Below, piece by piece: positions 18,646 to 28,748 of a stretch of DNA of 64,000 nt. The position numbers and the translations under genes are program-made. Location of the stretch: NCBI GenBank assembly GCA_022539475.1, contig VCMS01000058.1, positions 62,001 to 126,000 on the forward strand. Direction: 5' to 3'. The stretch comes from Gracilaria domingensis. Its lineage: Eukaryota > Rhodophyta > Florideophyceae > Gracilariales > Gracilariaceae. How positions within the stretch are numbered: the stretch's first letter is position 1; every line of letters starts with the position of its first letter. The notes under the pieces were generated by a model that was given only the letters and a program-made list of their open reading frames with translations, did not search any database and was not told the DNA's origin.

Positions 18646-19278
18646 TCACGTGGTCACTACCAAAATGGTGAGCACGATGAACGTGATGCACAAGCCGACG
18701 ATGGTGCAAAAGTTTCGGGGTCCTGTTTCTTCGATGAATTTGTTCAGCTTGCGATGTACAGACTTCATTCTGGAACGTGCATCCACCATTTCGTCACCAA
18801 GATCATCGAGCATTTGACCCTGTTCCTCAAGCTCTTGATGCATATCTCTTCCCATGATACCAATTCTTTCCACGGCGCTGGCAAGTTCTCCCAATTGTAC
18901 GTCTTGATGTTCCATCAACATCTCCTGTTGTCTCAACTCGCTTCCAATAAACGAATCATTAGCGCGGCGAATCTCATCGGCACGTGATGTCGCATTACTT
19001 GGAGCAATCTCGGCTCGTTTGCGTAATGCTAGAATGTTTCTTTGCATATCGGTTACAAAATGTTGCCGTGAGGCAATCTCATGTTCGGACAATCCGAAGC
19101 GCTGTCTATCTTGTTTTGCGATCTGCACGGCGTCTGAAAGATCTTTTACGTCACATTCTAGTGTTTGAACACGTGCTTGATACTGAGTTTCGGATATGTG
19201 AGAAAGGTCTTTCGAAAGGGATGCCCAGGCTGCTCGTACTTCCTCCTGAACGATTGGGAACGGGTCTTCTTGCGTCAT
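18646..19278 (-). CDS. Syntaxin-6 family Qc-SNARE
   Basis: A 210-residue protein from a good ATG. The start TQEDPFPIVQEEVRAAW matches the conserved N-terminus of syntaxin 6/10 and Tlg1 (DPF..V..EV), which begins the three-helix regulatory domain. Residues about 120-185 form the Qc SNARE helix (QEMLMEHQDVQLGELASAVE) with the ionic-layer Gln region (ELEEQGQMLDDLGDEM). The C-terminus is a tail anchor (IVGLCITFIVLTILVVTT) with one lumenal residue or none. Family members act in fusion at the trans-Golgi/endosome boundary. Length and architecture are standard. Confidence 0.93.
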   Translation of the reverse strand: MTQEDPFPIVQEEVRAAWASLSKDLSHISETQYQARVQTLECDVKDLSDAVQIAKQDRQRFGLSEHEIASRQHFVTDMQRNILALRKRAEIAPSNATSRADEIRRANDSFIGSELRQQEMLMEHQDVQLGELASAVERIGIMGRDMHQELEEQGQMLDDLGDEMVDARSRMKSVHRKLNKFIEETGPRNFCTIVGLCITFIVLTILVVTT

Positions 19279-21331
19279 GATGTATTCGTGCGCACGTTTC
19301 TGTCGACTCCTGGGAAAACCTTCGGTTTCTCGCGAACGTGCACACTAGCAGTTGGCTTTCCGAGGGCGCAGTGGCAAGTGCGGATGCGCTGCGCGAAAGA
19401 CGTGACGGGCGTTGTAGAAGGTTGGCGAGAGTCAGAACGAGACGGATGAAGGCTTTTGGCCGCCAGTAAAAAGCCGTTTTAAGCGGTCGTCAAACCTAAG
19501 AAGAAACTCTCCGTGACACGTTTGTGTCGTGGCATGCGCATGTGCGCCGCACAAGTCTTCTGCGACTTCACTCACACACGCACTTGCGTGACGTGGCGGC
19601 AAAAGCCAGAGACAGCGGCCGCAACCTCAATACGTGACCTCGTCTTCGTCTTCATTCATGTCTATTGAAGTTTTATGTTTGCACACAATGATGAAGTTAC
19701 ATCTGACATGGAATGCATTATCTTTCTTGCCGATAATCATGATAACTGCAATTTTATTCGTTTCCAAAGCTACAGACTTTGTCAAGTTGTACGTTTTGTT
19801 TTACAACGAAACTTCTGTTTGTGTGCAGGTCTTTTTGATTTCGTATACACTACCAAGCATGAATATAAAGAAAAAATTGAGAAAATAAGTTGCTTAAAGA
19901 TGTTAACGACTCCAAGATTTGTTTTTACATGAGTGCCAAGGTTTTCTGAGACTTGTTTCAAGCATATTTCTATTGATGTTTTAGCAGTTTGACAGTATTA
20001 GAATCGTCTTAGAATGACTGACGTTAGATTTACTTGCTCAAATAATTACTTCACTGATATGTTTACGTAAACATGTCAAAAACTTAGTTTTTGAGAATAT
20101 GATCGCTCGCAATAAATAGGTTCATAATGTTAAACAATGAGATATTCACCCTTACAAATAAGAGTAGCAATTAAATTGGGATTTTTTTTAAAAAAAAAGC
20201 AGTACTGTAAGTACAGTACACGTAGTTGCATCTTAAAAGTTTTAACTAAAACTTGAAGACGCATTTTACTTAGATTACTGCTTTAAATAGAATTTATTAA
20301 TTTAGTTTAGAAGATTGTACTTTGCTGGCAACCCTTGGTATATGCCATATAGCACACCATACAAAAACCTTGTAGTTGTAGAAAAATGTTTTGGTTTTGG
20401 AATTTATGCGCCAATTGCGTGCTGACGTACGTCTCCAACATGACCTCGTCAGTTCTACCGTTTCAATCCGGGGCCGTTCTGCGCGTTGATACACTCAATC
20501 AGTCGTTCTTGACGAAACAACAAGCAGATCTTTGTTTTAGCCGAGTATAAGGGTACGTGCAGCGAGACCGAAAGACTCGGTGCTGAACACAATGAATGTT
20601 TTGCACGAACAAAAGTCTGTGCAGTACACATTCTTGAGATGCAGCCGGTGCACGATAGTTTGGTGAATATTGTGGCGGTCTACAAGCGTTCCGTTCATGC
20701 GCAGCGCTGCTGGGGACAGGCCAAGCACCAGAAGTTAGAACAGATACATCATGTATGATAGTCGTAGAACCCGTAAGCAAGGGTGAGTGAGTTACCGAAC
20801 CCACTCTGGACCTCAGGTAGTTTTGTGCCTTCAACAGTACTAACGTAATCGCGCTATGTCATATTGGACAACTTTTGCAAGGGTATCCTTAGGATACCCC
20901 TGCAGATTTCAACCTTTACTGCATTTCGACTAATCAACCACGGCATAATATGCCATATGCATTGAACTTCAATGTAAGTTCGTCGTTTGACGCGATTATC
21001 TAAATGCTTGCGTTTTTCACGATATGGAATTTGAATTTGGCTAAACACTTAGGGTCGTTGCACCCCAGAAACAAGCATTAGCGACAGGCAAAATGTATGA
21101 ACCCAAGTCAGCGAGGGCGGCTGGGAATCTGACCGATCGCTTAAACGAGTTTACCGACCTCTCAGGTTGTGTAGAAACGTTGGTTAGGAATGAATGAATG
21201 AATGAATGAATGGTTAGGGCTCTGTGATAGATTACTGACCCTCATGGTGATGCGAGTTTTGCCAGAAAGGTTTTTTGACGTTCTCAACCTTCGATCTCAG
21301 ACAACAACTTCAGCGCGGCAACTTGCAAACC
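19279..21331. other. Intergenic region, about 2 kb, AT-rich centre
   Basis: Divergent upstream regions of syntaxin 6 and IMPACT. The middle (about 19.65-20.3 kb) is AT-rich, with T8/A8 runs at 20181-20198 and an inverted pair gtactgta/tacagtac at 20202-20219. A tetranucleotide microsatellite lies at 21189-21213. Small frames here are not protein-like. Confidence 0.55.
21189..21213. repeat. (AATG)n microsatellite
   Basis: About six copies of aatg, flanked on both sides by ggttagg. Confidence 0.9.
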
Positions 21332-22111
21332 ATGGAAGAAGAAATCGAAGCGGTATCAGCCATTTACGGTGAAGAAAATGTGTCCTACAGCCCCAGAACT
21401 GCATCCATGCCGGCAACAGTTGCCATCATCCTCGAATCATGTGTTGGCGAAGTCCAGATCTCTGCGCAGATTGCAGAAGACTATCCCGCGACACACCCCA
21501 GGCCGACGCTTCGCACGGATGCACTTTCAGTGCAACAGTGTGAGATGCTGATCGAAAGGATGATGGAGAGGCAAGGGAGCGCAGTCGGTGAAGTATGCCT
21601 ATTTGAATACTGCGAGACAATGTTAGGGTTGTTACTAGAACGGCAAGATGAGTTAGGAAATGACACAGAGAGGAAACCCAGAAACAAAGAAGAAGCAATA
21701 GGGACAGGAACAGAACAGAGCTTCAAGATCATGCACGGGGAGCCGCTTACGGACAGGAAATCCGTGTTTCAGGCACACTTGGCATTTGTTTCAAGCACAG
21801 ATGACGTCGACAGTGTGTTGGCGCAGCTGTGTGAGTCGAAGAAAGTCGAGAGCGCAACGCACAATACGATGGCTTGGATAGTTGGGGCTGAGGAAGATTT
21901 TGATGATGATGGAGAGAAGGGGGCCGGTAAGGTTATGCTACATGTGCTCAGACAGTTTGAAGCGCGGAATACTCTCTGCATTGTATCTAGGTGGTTCGGA
22001 GGCGTGAAACTCGGCCCAGTGAGATTTCGACATATTGCCAATGTCACCAGAGATATTCTGACTGCTCATGAGGGCGTTGTGAAGCGCGGTATTCTTGATG
22101 GTTCAGAATAG
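21332..22111 (+). CDS. IMPACT/YIH1-like protein (RWD + UPF0029)
   Basis: The frame extends 19 codons upstream to a TTG, but the first ATG gives MEEEIEAVSAIYGEENVSY, the typical RWD-domain start, so that ATG is used (259 residues). The RWD domain spans about 1-115 (AEDYPATHPRPTLR). The UPF0029/IMPACT catalytic-like domain follows from about 145 (LTDRKSVFQAHLAFV, THNTMAWIVG, SRWFGGVKLGPVRFRHI). In yeast and animals this family binds GCN1 and restrains GCN2 during amino-acid starvation. Length matches the family. It converges with the RCC1-like gene. Confidence 0.93.
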   Translation: MEEEIEAVSAIYGEENVSYSPRTASMPATVAIILESCVGEVQISAQIAEDYPATHPRPTLRTDALSVQQCEMLIERMMERQGSAVGEVCLFEYCETMLGLLLERQDELGNDTERKPRNKEEAIGTGTEQSFKIMHGEPLTDRKSVFQAHLAFVSSTDDVDSVLAQLCESKKVESATHNTMAWIVGAEEDFDDDGEKGAGKVMLHVLRQFEARNTLCIVSRWFGGVKLGPVRFRHIANVTRDILTAHEGVVKRGILDGSE

Positions 22112-22461
22112 GTAACCTCATGGACGTGTAGCTTGAAGTTGTTTTGAGTCGGTACGGAAGATTGACCCCGCAAATTGTTTGAAGACAAAGATGTCGAGCA
22201 GTCGATTTGCAAGTTCCCGGGTTGGTTAACCACAGCTTTCAATGAGCTATGCGTGAAGAGTGAATCTATATCAATGACGTTTGTAAACAATGTCGTTTGA
22301 TCAGAATGGGGAATCACACCGAGCAGTTGAAAGGGGTTCGCGAGTGTTTGAGTCACATGGAATTGGGTTTTGTCGACGTGCTCTCTGTACACCCCACACA
22401 TATGGTGAGAATAGCGCTCGGTATTGAATCACAAGTCGGATCCAAAACAAGACGTAAGCGC
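22112..22461. other. Shared 3' flank, 350 bp
   Basis: Lies between the convergent stops of the IMPACT and RCC1-like genes. No gene, repeat or RNA seen. Confidence 0.6.
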
Positions 22462-23712
22462 TCATGATAAGGCAAACACGGAAGTGCCGCTGCTGCCGAT
22501 AAAAACTTTTCGCGCCCGCAGACCAATGTCATAAGGTCGCCAATGATCAATCTGCTCCCCATTACCAAGTGCACCGGCTTCTCCACACCCCCACATGAAC
22601 ACTTTTCCCGGAGTCCCCTTCCCTTCTCCAACAACAGCGGCCGAAATCCTCCATCCCGCAGCAATGTCCACGACCCCAACAAGGTCCGGGATCCGAACAG
22701 GCTCCACGACAACCCTAGAAGATGCAGATGTTCCAATACCTAGGCAGCCTCTTTCGTTTTCCCCAACCGCATATATAGTTCCTCCTGTGGTCAAAATGAG
22801 CGTATGTGTGGCGCCATGAGCGATCTTTTTCACGTTCAGTGAGTGTGATGACAAGACCGGTTCATACTGATCATCTGGTCTTGTTAAGCCAAGTTGGAAA
22901 TGTCGCCCACTTCCCCACGAATACGAGCGACCACCCGGACATACTGCGGTTGCATGGTGTTTTCCGCAGAAGACATGATCGACTTTGACGTCCTTCAAAG
23001 CGGGCACGATCCTTGGCGTATGCTGCGCGCGATGAGATTTGGCAAGCAAAAACGATAAGATCGAAGGTTGGACAAGCGCATCAGGATGGGCAAGTCGTCC
23101 ATTGGCAGTAGAACCCCATGTGTAAATCCGTCCTTTCTGATCAACGGCAACTGAAAAGTCATCGCCAGCAGCGACAGACGTGATTCTACAATCTATGTCA
23201 GAAAGAATCTGGACGTGGTGCGGGTAATTGACACGCTTTGGAGCACGATTCATATGGGATATTCCAAGCTGTCCATATCGGTTACATCCAAACGTGAACA
23301 CAGCCCCATCCTGACATAGCACAATAGTATGTCGATTACCACAAGCAACCTGTCGAACGGCAGAGACAGACTGAACTCTGCATGGAACTGCGTGGTTTTC
23401 AAACGTAGACAATCCAAGCTGTCCATCCTGTCCAAAACCGCACACAAACAAGCTTCCATCCACGCCAACAAACGCCGAATGTGCCGCCGACACACTCAAA
23501 TCGCGCACAGTGACGTGCTGCAAGGATGGTATGCTTTGCGGCATCGGGACGTTTCTTCCAAACGTTTCTGGCTCATCATGCAAAAGATTTGGCGGGATGC
23601 CAAGTTGTCCCACGTCTGCATTACCCCACGCGTGGGCGATAAGGCGACGTTGTGGAAGGAGCGTTCGCAGTTGTTTTCGATGGGCGCGCAGCAGGGCTGA
23701 GAAACGGAGCAT
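22462..23712 (-). CDS. RCC1-repeat protein, probably mitochondrial
   Basis: This 416-residue protein has about seven RCC1 blades, each with a GxxxxGQLG-type turn (WGNADVGQLGI, CGFGQDGQLGL, FGCNRYGQLGI, WGSGRHFQLGL, VGENERGCLGI, WGCGEAGALGN). The first 25 residues are Arg-rich, amphipathic and lack acidic residues (MLRFSALLRAHRKQLRTLLP), a typical mitochondrial presequence. This suggests an RCC1L/WBSCR16-like role in mitochondrial ribosome biogenesis or GTPase regulation rather than a nuclear Ran exchange factor. Start ATG is unambiguous. Plastid import is the alternative. Confidence 0.85.
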   Translation of the reverse strand: MLRFSALLRAHRKQLRTLLPQRRLIAHAWGNADVGQLGIPPNLLHDEPETFGRNVPMPQSIPSLQHVTVRDLSVSAAHSAFVGVDGSLFVCGFGQDGQLGLSTFENHAVPCRVQSVSAVRQVACGNRHTIVLCQDGAVFTFGCNRYGQLGISHMNRAPKRVNYPHHVQILSDIDCRITSVAAGDDFSVAVDQKGRIYTWGSTANGRLAHPDALVQPSILSFLLAKSHRAQHTPRIVPALKDVKVDHVFCGKHHATAVCPGGRSYSWGSGRHFQLGLTRPDDQYEPVLSSHSLNVKKIAHGATHTLILTTGGTIYAVGENERGCLGIGTSASSRVVVEPVRIPDLVGVVDIAAGWRISAAVVGEGKGTPGKVFMWGCGEAGALGNGEQIDHWRPYDIGLRARKVFIGSSGTSVFALS

Positions 23713-23935
23713 GATAGCAGAATGGCTGAGCGGACGTTTGAAGCTGAGATCGTGGAGGGTTCCGACAAAGGGAAGTTTGTGGGCGGACGCATGTGCGCGC
23801 GCGGTTTATTACAGTAATGATATGACTAGGAACATATATATATTGGGAATGAATCCAAAGCAGTTAGACGAGAGAAAAACAAAAAAATGGAACAGGCTAC
23901 AAGCTAAAGAAACGAACAAGAGACAGAGAAGCAGG

Positions 23936-24685
23936 TCACGAAGCGCCGAACTTCTTGGCAGCGTCCTGAAAGCGATTCTTTGCTTCCTGGTCGGAAGCGG
24001 AATCGTCATCAACAGCGCTCTTGGAAGTACTACTATCAGCAGACACGCCGCGTTCAAACATTTTGGCGGTGTCCTGCACGCTCTTTGCTCTCCCAAACGA
24101 GCGCCTTGCAATGCGCTCCTCCTCATCGGTCATGACGTCAGTGGCCTCTTTGACGGGCGCCTCCTTAAGCGGCGCTTCCTTAACGGCGGGTTCACTTTGA
24201 CCGCGCACCGGAAGCGTAGCGGTGGCAATGGCCGGACCGCGAGCACTCACAGAGCTACTTTCAAAGGCTCTAGCAACAGAGGCAACCTTCTGAGTTTCTC
24301 CCTTGACACCATCATCAATACCTCTGACCATTCCGACCACCTTACTAGTATCGGCGTGCATGTTCCTTTCCCTTTCTCTAAACGCGGCTGCGGCGGTTGA
24401 AAACTGGCCGTTGGCTTCATTGCTCGGCTGCTGTTGAGTAAATCTTGACGCCAAACTATGCACGGAACGTTGCGACTCATCGGACGACACGACGTTGGGC
24501 GCGGACTTTTGACGCGAGATGTGAGAGACCTTTCGCGGAGAGCGCAAGGGAATGGGGGCGGTGGGATCGACAACCTTGCCAAACTTGGTGGCTAATGATG
24601 ACACCTTCTCGGACACGGGCGCTTGCTCCGCCGATTGATTGGCCTCGTAATTGGCCGTGTACGACGACACCTTCTTGAACGACAT
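23936..24685 (-). CDS. Unknown protein built from short V..SLAxxF motifs
   Basis: The frame opens upstream at TTG; the first ATG (24685) gives MSFKKVSSYTANYEANQ and 249 residues. A short amphipathic motif recurs: VSSLATKFGK, VHSLASRFTQ, STAAAAFRE, VASVARAFES, VQDTAKMFER and FQDAAKKFGA, separated by disordered Ser/Pro/Lys-rich linkers. A PVKEAPLKEAP-type triplet lies near residue 165. No transmembrane segment or known domain was recognised. Repeated short helices in a disordered chain suggest multivalent binding, for example to cytoskeleton or membranes, but no function can be assigned. Confidence 0.72.
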   Translation of the reverse strand: MSFKKVSSYTANYEANQSAEQAPVSEKVSSLATKFGKVVDPTAPIPLRSPRKVSHISRQKSAPNVVSSDESQRSVHSLASRFTQQQPSNEANGQFSTAAAAFRERERNMHADTSKVVGMVRGIDDGVKGETQKVASVARAFESSSVSARGPAIATATLPVRGQSEPAVKEAPLKEAPVKEATDVMTDEEERIARRSFGRAKSVQDTAKMFERGVSADSSTSKSAVDDDSASDQEAKNRFQDAAKKFGAS

Positions 24686-24886
24686 GGTTGCTCGGACGAC
24701 CACGGGTGTGGGAAGCGGGCGCGGAACAAGAGGGAGAGCACGAGCAAGCGAGGCGGAGACCCTGCACAGCGGCAGCAACGAGCGTTGAAAAACAGAGCGG
24801 GAAAAAGAACACAGTAAGCGGCCCAAAATTTACACTAACACCGGCTGCGCCGAGATCGCTGCGCGCGACACGAAAGCGCCGCAACG

Positions 24887-26235
24887 TCACGCCGTCTGCA
24901 GCCCGCCCCACACGGCGGCCACCATCGCAAGCGACGCGCCGAACAGCGCCGCCGTGCCGCCAAACACCAGCCACGACCCCCGCGCGACGTAGAACACCTG
25001 CACGGCGCCGAACGGCGCGCCGATTCTGGCCAGCGCGCCCACGGCCAGCAGCACGCCCTGCCCGTTGCCCTGCCAGCTGGGCGGCAGCCGCTTGGTCACC
25101 AGCGACATGATGCACGCCCTGCCGAGCGGGAACGCGATCGACGCCAGCCCGAACCCGATGATGAAGCTGTGAACCGGCAGCGTGCTTGGCGACAGGAGGC
25201 CCCACCCCATCATTCCGAGCGTCAGCGACATTGCTGTCAGCGCGCGGTCCGAGACGTGCCTGGACACTTGACGCAGCAGCAGCAGAGTTACCAGCGTTGC
25301 TAACGACGCGCATGTGAACAGCGTGTCCGCCGCCGCCATTTTCCAGCTATAGTACGTCTGCACCAATGGGCTTGTTTTGGAATCAGTTAGTCATGTGCTT
25401 GTGCATGCGTTGAGTGTGTGCTGTATGATGATACGTACGTGGTGACGGTTTCTTGCAGCGCAAATCCGAACATATGGACGAAAAACGCCACATTGCAGAC
25501 CACCAGCGCAGCCATGAGCGAGACATGCGTGCTGGGGCGCGTCGGCAGATGCGCAGGTTTGTCTGAGACCGGTAGCAGCGCGCTCATTTCATCCAGTTCA
25601 TGCATGTCATCATCAGAGTCGCGCTGTCGTCCATCACTCTCCTCCGTGAGCCCGAATCGATACAAGAGCACACACAACATAGAACTAAGAAGCATGAACC
25701 AAGCGGGCAACGTCAACTGATCAATGTGAAATATTCCAAAGTGCATCTCAGGCAACGGAACGAACAGTAACGCCAGCCCGGGGCCGGCCACAAAGCCCAG
25801 GCACGCCCATGCATTAAGCTCAACTGTAGCAGCAGTAATCTCTCGCTTCGTCAAACACACGTTCAGGTACGCCTGTTGCACGGACTGCGCGCCGCCCGTC
25901 CAGAAGCCGCACAGCAATCTCGAAAACAGCACCATGAACCTTCCAGTCTGCGGCTGGTCGTACGCAAACAGATACAATAAGGAGCCCAGTATGCCGAGCA
26001 GGCTTGCTTGCTGAAGCACATGTCTAGTGGAGAGGCACGAGAAAAGCCAGCCGAAATACATGGCACCTATCGCCTCTCCTACAGAGTAGATAGCTACTAC
26101 ATACGCCAAGAAGCTCTTGTGCGCGCCGAGCAAATGGAGGTACGGCCACAAGGACGGGAGCACGATGGCAAACGACACGCACGGCAAGAACACGGTGAGG
26201 TACAAGGTGAACCTGGACGAAGAAGACAGCGGCAT
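24887..26235 (-). CDS. Major facilitator superfamily transporter (two exons)
   Basis: Exon 1 is 26235-25435 and exon 2 is 25357-24887; joined they encode 423 residues with about 12 membrane segments. The N-terminal half starts TLYLTVFLPCVSFAIVLPSL and has the MFS loop (FGWLFSCLSTRHVLQQASLL) and RLLCGFWTGGAQSVQQAYL. A cytoplasmic acidic loop (DSDDDMHELDEMSALLPVSD, with a dileucine-like ALLPV) precedes the second half. The organisation and ALLP motif recall MFSD8/CLN7-type lysosomal or vacuolar transporters, but substrate is unknown. Without splicing the frame ends in a stop just inside the intron, which is why two separate open frames appear. Confidence 0.85.
25358..25434 (-). other. Spliceosomal intron, 77 bp, phase 0
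   Basis: On the minus strand it begins GTATCA after ACG TAC, ends GGTGCAG before ACG TAC, and contains GACTAACTGA as a branch site about 50 bases upstream of the acceptor. Splicing restores one MFS frame across the join. Confidence 0.8.
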
Positions 26236-26429
26236 ATTGTCGTTGGCGCCGTTTCGATGGCCGGATTGGGACTCGGCGAGCGCGCGAGCCGCATCTTTCT
26301 ACGCTGTATTTGACAACACGTGCGCGCCATACGCTGGCAGCGCACACGCACCGAGCGTTATCGGAAACGCGTTGCGAACGCGTCCACACACACAAAAATG
26401 ATTTCAACATACAGAGTAAAAAGTTTAAT

Positions 26430-27800
26430 TCAGCTCACGACCATTGAGAACGCCGCAATGCTCTCGGCGCCCAAGGCGGCGCCCAGCGCGCCACAGCCGC
26501 CGCGCTCCCCCGAAAGCCGTCTTCTCACCTCGGCAACGCTCCACGCCTTCTTCGACGCGCCACTGTTGCCGCCACACCCGTCAAACACCTCCTCCGCCGA
26601 CACGTCCGACACCGCGTTCTCCGCCACCAAATCCGACTCCTCGTCGTCCGTCACCGCGCCCACGCCGCGCATCGCCTCCACCACGGCGTCAAAGCCGTGC
26701 ACCTTGGCATCCTCTCTCAGCGCTTGCCAGTCCACGTCGGCAAACCACTCGTGCTTCATCACTTGCCTCACATCAAAGCGATCCCACTCATTCTTGACCA
26801 GCATGTTCTGAAGCAGGCTTCTCAAGCCTTCGTCGGCAACGGTCTCCCAAACCGGCTCCATCTCGCGGATTTCTCTGAACAGGCGCGCAGCATCTCTAGC
26901 GCCGCCAAACGGCCAGCGCCCACAAGCGAGCACGAACCAACAAACGGCCAGCGCCCACACATCCGCCTGCAAGCCACCCTCGCCCCTGAGACACTCGGGC
27001 GCCATATATCGACGCGTGCCTCTCATTCCAACGCCACCCCCCGACAATCCAAAGTCGGCCAACTTGACGACACCCCCCCGATTCACCACAAAGTTTTCCA
27101 ACTTGACATCGCCGTGCGCGATCTGCAACTCATGCAAATCATGCACGGCCAACAACATCTGCGCAAACACGGTCCTCAGCGGCACGTTCGAGTGCACCAA
27201 TCGCGACAAGTCAGTGCTGGCGCGCTCCGTGACGAATAGAAACGAGCTAACGCTCTCAGCCATTTCAAACGCATGCAGCAGAAACGGGCTGTTCGTGCGG
27301 GAGACGCGCGACAGAGTTTGACGCTCCTTGAGAAGACGGTCGGTCTTGGTCTGCGACGACAGAATGTCCAGCTTGGGCATGGCCTTGATGGCGACGTTGA
27401 GCCCGTCGTCACGCACGGCGGAGTACACGATGGAGGTAGCGCCCGCGCCGAGCGTGCCTTGAAGCTTGTAGCGCTGCGAGGGCGACAGCGGCGGTTGTTG
27501 AATGACGGCGACGCGGAAGAACAGGTCGGCGATTTCGGCGGAGCGGAAAGTGAATTTGTAGCTGGAAAGCGCCACGGTTGTGGCGGAGAGGCGCGCCGGG
27601 TAGGTGAGACGTGCGTACGTCAACGGCAGCTGCTCGGCGAACTTGGCGGGGTTGCGACGGAAGACCAGCACGTGGTTGGCGCGAATCTGAATGTGGCGCG
27701 TTGACATGGGCCGCAGCTGGGCAGAATGCGAGAAGAGCGGCGCCTTGGAGAGAAGAAGCGAGAGCGAAACGTCGACGGACTTGGGACGTTTGTGATACAT
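26430..27800 (-). CDS. Ser/Thr protein kinase with N-terminal PH-like region
   Basis: The first ATG (27800, MYHKRPKSVDVSLSL) gives 456 residues; the frame upstream opens only with TTG. Residues about 35-120 look like a PH-type fold (NHVLVFRRNPAKFAEQL). The kinase domain follows: glycine loop LGAGATSIVYS, VAIKAM lysine, catalytic loop HGDVKLENF (HGD in place of HRD), LADFGLS, and RYMAPECL. The activation segment is short and glycine-rich (GGGVGMRGTRR). CAMK/AGC-like overall. The tail after about 390 is acidic and low-complexity. HGD for HRD is seen in some active kinases, so activity is likely but not certain. Substrates unknown. Confidence 0.85.
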   Translation of the reverse strand: MYHKRPKSVDVSLSLLLSKAPLFSHSAQLRPMSTRHIQIRANHVLVFRRNPAKFAEQLPLTYARLTYPARLSATTVALSSYKFTFRSAEIADLFFRVAVIQQPPLSPSQRYKLQGTLGAGATSIVYSAVRDDGLNVAIKAMPKLDILSSQTKTDRLLKERQTLSRVSRTNSPFLLHAFEMAESVSSFLFVTERASTDLSRLVHSNVPLRTVFAQMLLAVHDLHELQIAHGDVKLENFVVNRGGVVKLADFGLSGGGVGMRGTRRYMAPECLRGEGGLQADVWALAVCWFVLACGRWPFGGARDAARLFREIREMEPVWETVADEGLRSLLQNMLVKNEWDRFDVRQVMKHEWFADVDWQALREDAKVHGFDAVVEAMRGVGAVTDDEESDLVAENAVSDVSAEEVFDGCGGNSGASKKAWSVAEVRRRLSGERGGCGALGAALGAESIAAFSMVVS

Positions 27801-28271
27801 GGTGCGGTTAAGGAACGGAAAGAGAGCAGGGAGCAAAAGCAACTGCAGTGCGTGCTTGGAAGCGAAATGGGGAAGAAGGCATGACGGAAGAGGCAGCGAC
27901 GGACGGGACGGTTAAGTAAGCGCGCGACGGCGACGCGGAGCAATGCTCGGCAGCGCAGCAAACCATGATGGCACGCTTCGCTGCGCATGGCATGGCCGCA
28001 TGGCACCTTCCCAAGCACCGCCCCGCGTGCCCGCAGTGCAGCAAGATGCGCCATGGCTTTCCAGACGCGCGCGCCGCGCCCGCGCGCCGCCGCGCTGGCG
28101 CGGCGTTGCGCAGCGCGCCCAATCAGCGCGCGCCATGTTTCCGGCGCGTGGTCAGATGCATGCGCGACCCATGCGCGAGTCGCGCGACCCATGCGCCACC
28201 TCGCGCGCCCAATCGGCGCGCGCCATTTTCGCGCCGCGTGCGCGCGCCCATTGGCGGCGCCGTGGCGCCAA
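27801..28271. promoter_or_regulatory. GC-rich upstream region with repeated CCAAT/CGCG blocks
   Basis: This 470-bp stretch precedes the kinase gene. A 24-bp block gcgcgcccaatcagcgcgcg.. (28113-28136) recurs at 28203-28226 with one mismatch, and a degenerate relative follows at 28242-28285. Inverted CCAAT boxes embedded in CG-rich arms suggest NF-Y-type sites; that is inference. A related block lies at 60813-60836. Confidence 0.45.
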
Positions 28272-28748
28272 TCACGCGCTGCGCGTTGGCGCGCCGCTTT
28301 CGTGCGCCTCGGCGTTTCCTTGACGCTGCAGCTGTAGCTGGCGGTGTCGCTCGTTGTTTCGCACTTTCTGGCGGAAGTCCTCTTGTTCGACGCCGTCGGA
28401 ATTGTCGTCGCTTTCCTCCGATTCAGATTCCTCTTCTTCCTCGTCGTCGTCTTCTTCCTCGCTCTTGCTTTTCGTCTCCTTTTGAGGCTCCTCGCGCTTG
28501 TCGGACGACTCGTCGTGCTCGCTGTTTGTGGTCGACGAGCGCGCCTTGGTGCACAGATGTTCCACGCAGTTTTGTTTCTGCGCCTCGTCCACGAACAGGC
28601 AGTTGAACGGTGAGCTGGGCGCCGAGCTTTGCTCGAAGAACGTGCCGTTTGTTTGTAGCCCGCGCCAGTCGAACCACCCTTCTGGCACTCTCTTGTCGAA
28701 TGCCTCGCGCAGACGCCGTTCCATCTCGTCCTCTGTCGCCTTGTCCAT
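28272..28748 (-). CDS. Small acidic protein of unknown function
   Basis: A 158-residue ORF from an ATG in a reasonable context. The N-terminus is helical and well-formed (EDEMERRLREAFDKRVPEGW), followed by FDWRGLQTNGTFFEQSSAPS. The middle is a long acidic stretch (EEEDDDEEEEESESEESDD). The end is basic and Gln-rich. No domain recognised. Acid-rich proteins of this kind are often nuclear chaperone-like, but nothing specific supports this. Confidence 0.55.
   Translation of the reverse strand: MDKATEDEMERRLREAFDKRVPEGWFDWRGLQTNGTFFEQSSAPSSPFNCLFVDEAQKQNCVEHLCTKARSSTTNSEHDESSDKREEPQKETKSKSEEEDDDEEEEESESEESDDNSDGVEQEDFRQKVRNNERHRQLQLQRQGNAEAHESGAPTRSA

Noticed and set aside
19634..19932. Two overlapping short plus-strand frames in AT-rich DNA
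   Set aside because: They overlap in different frames with hydrophobic, low-complexity translations; no support for either.
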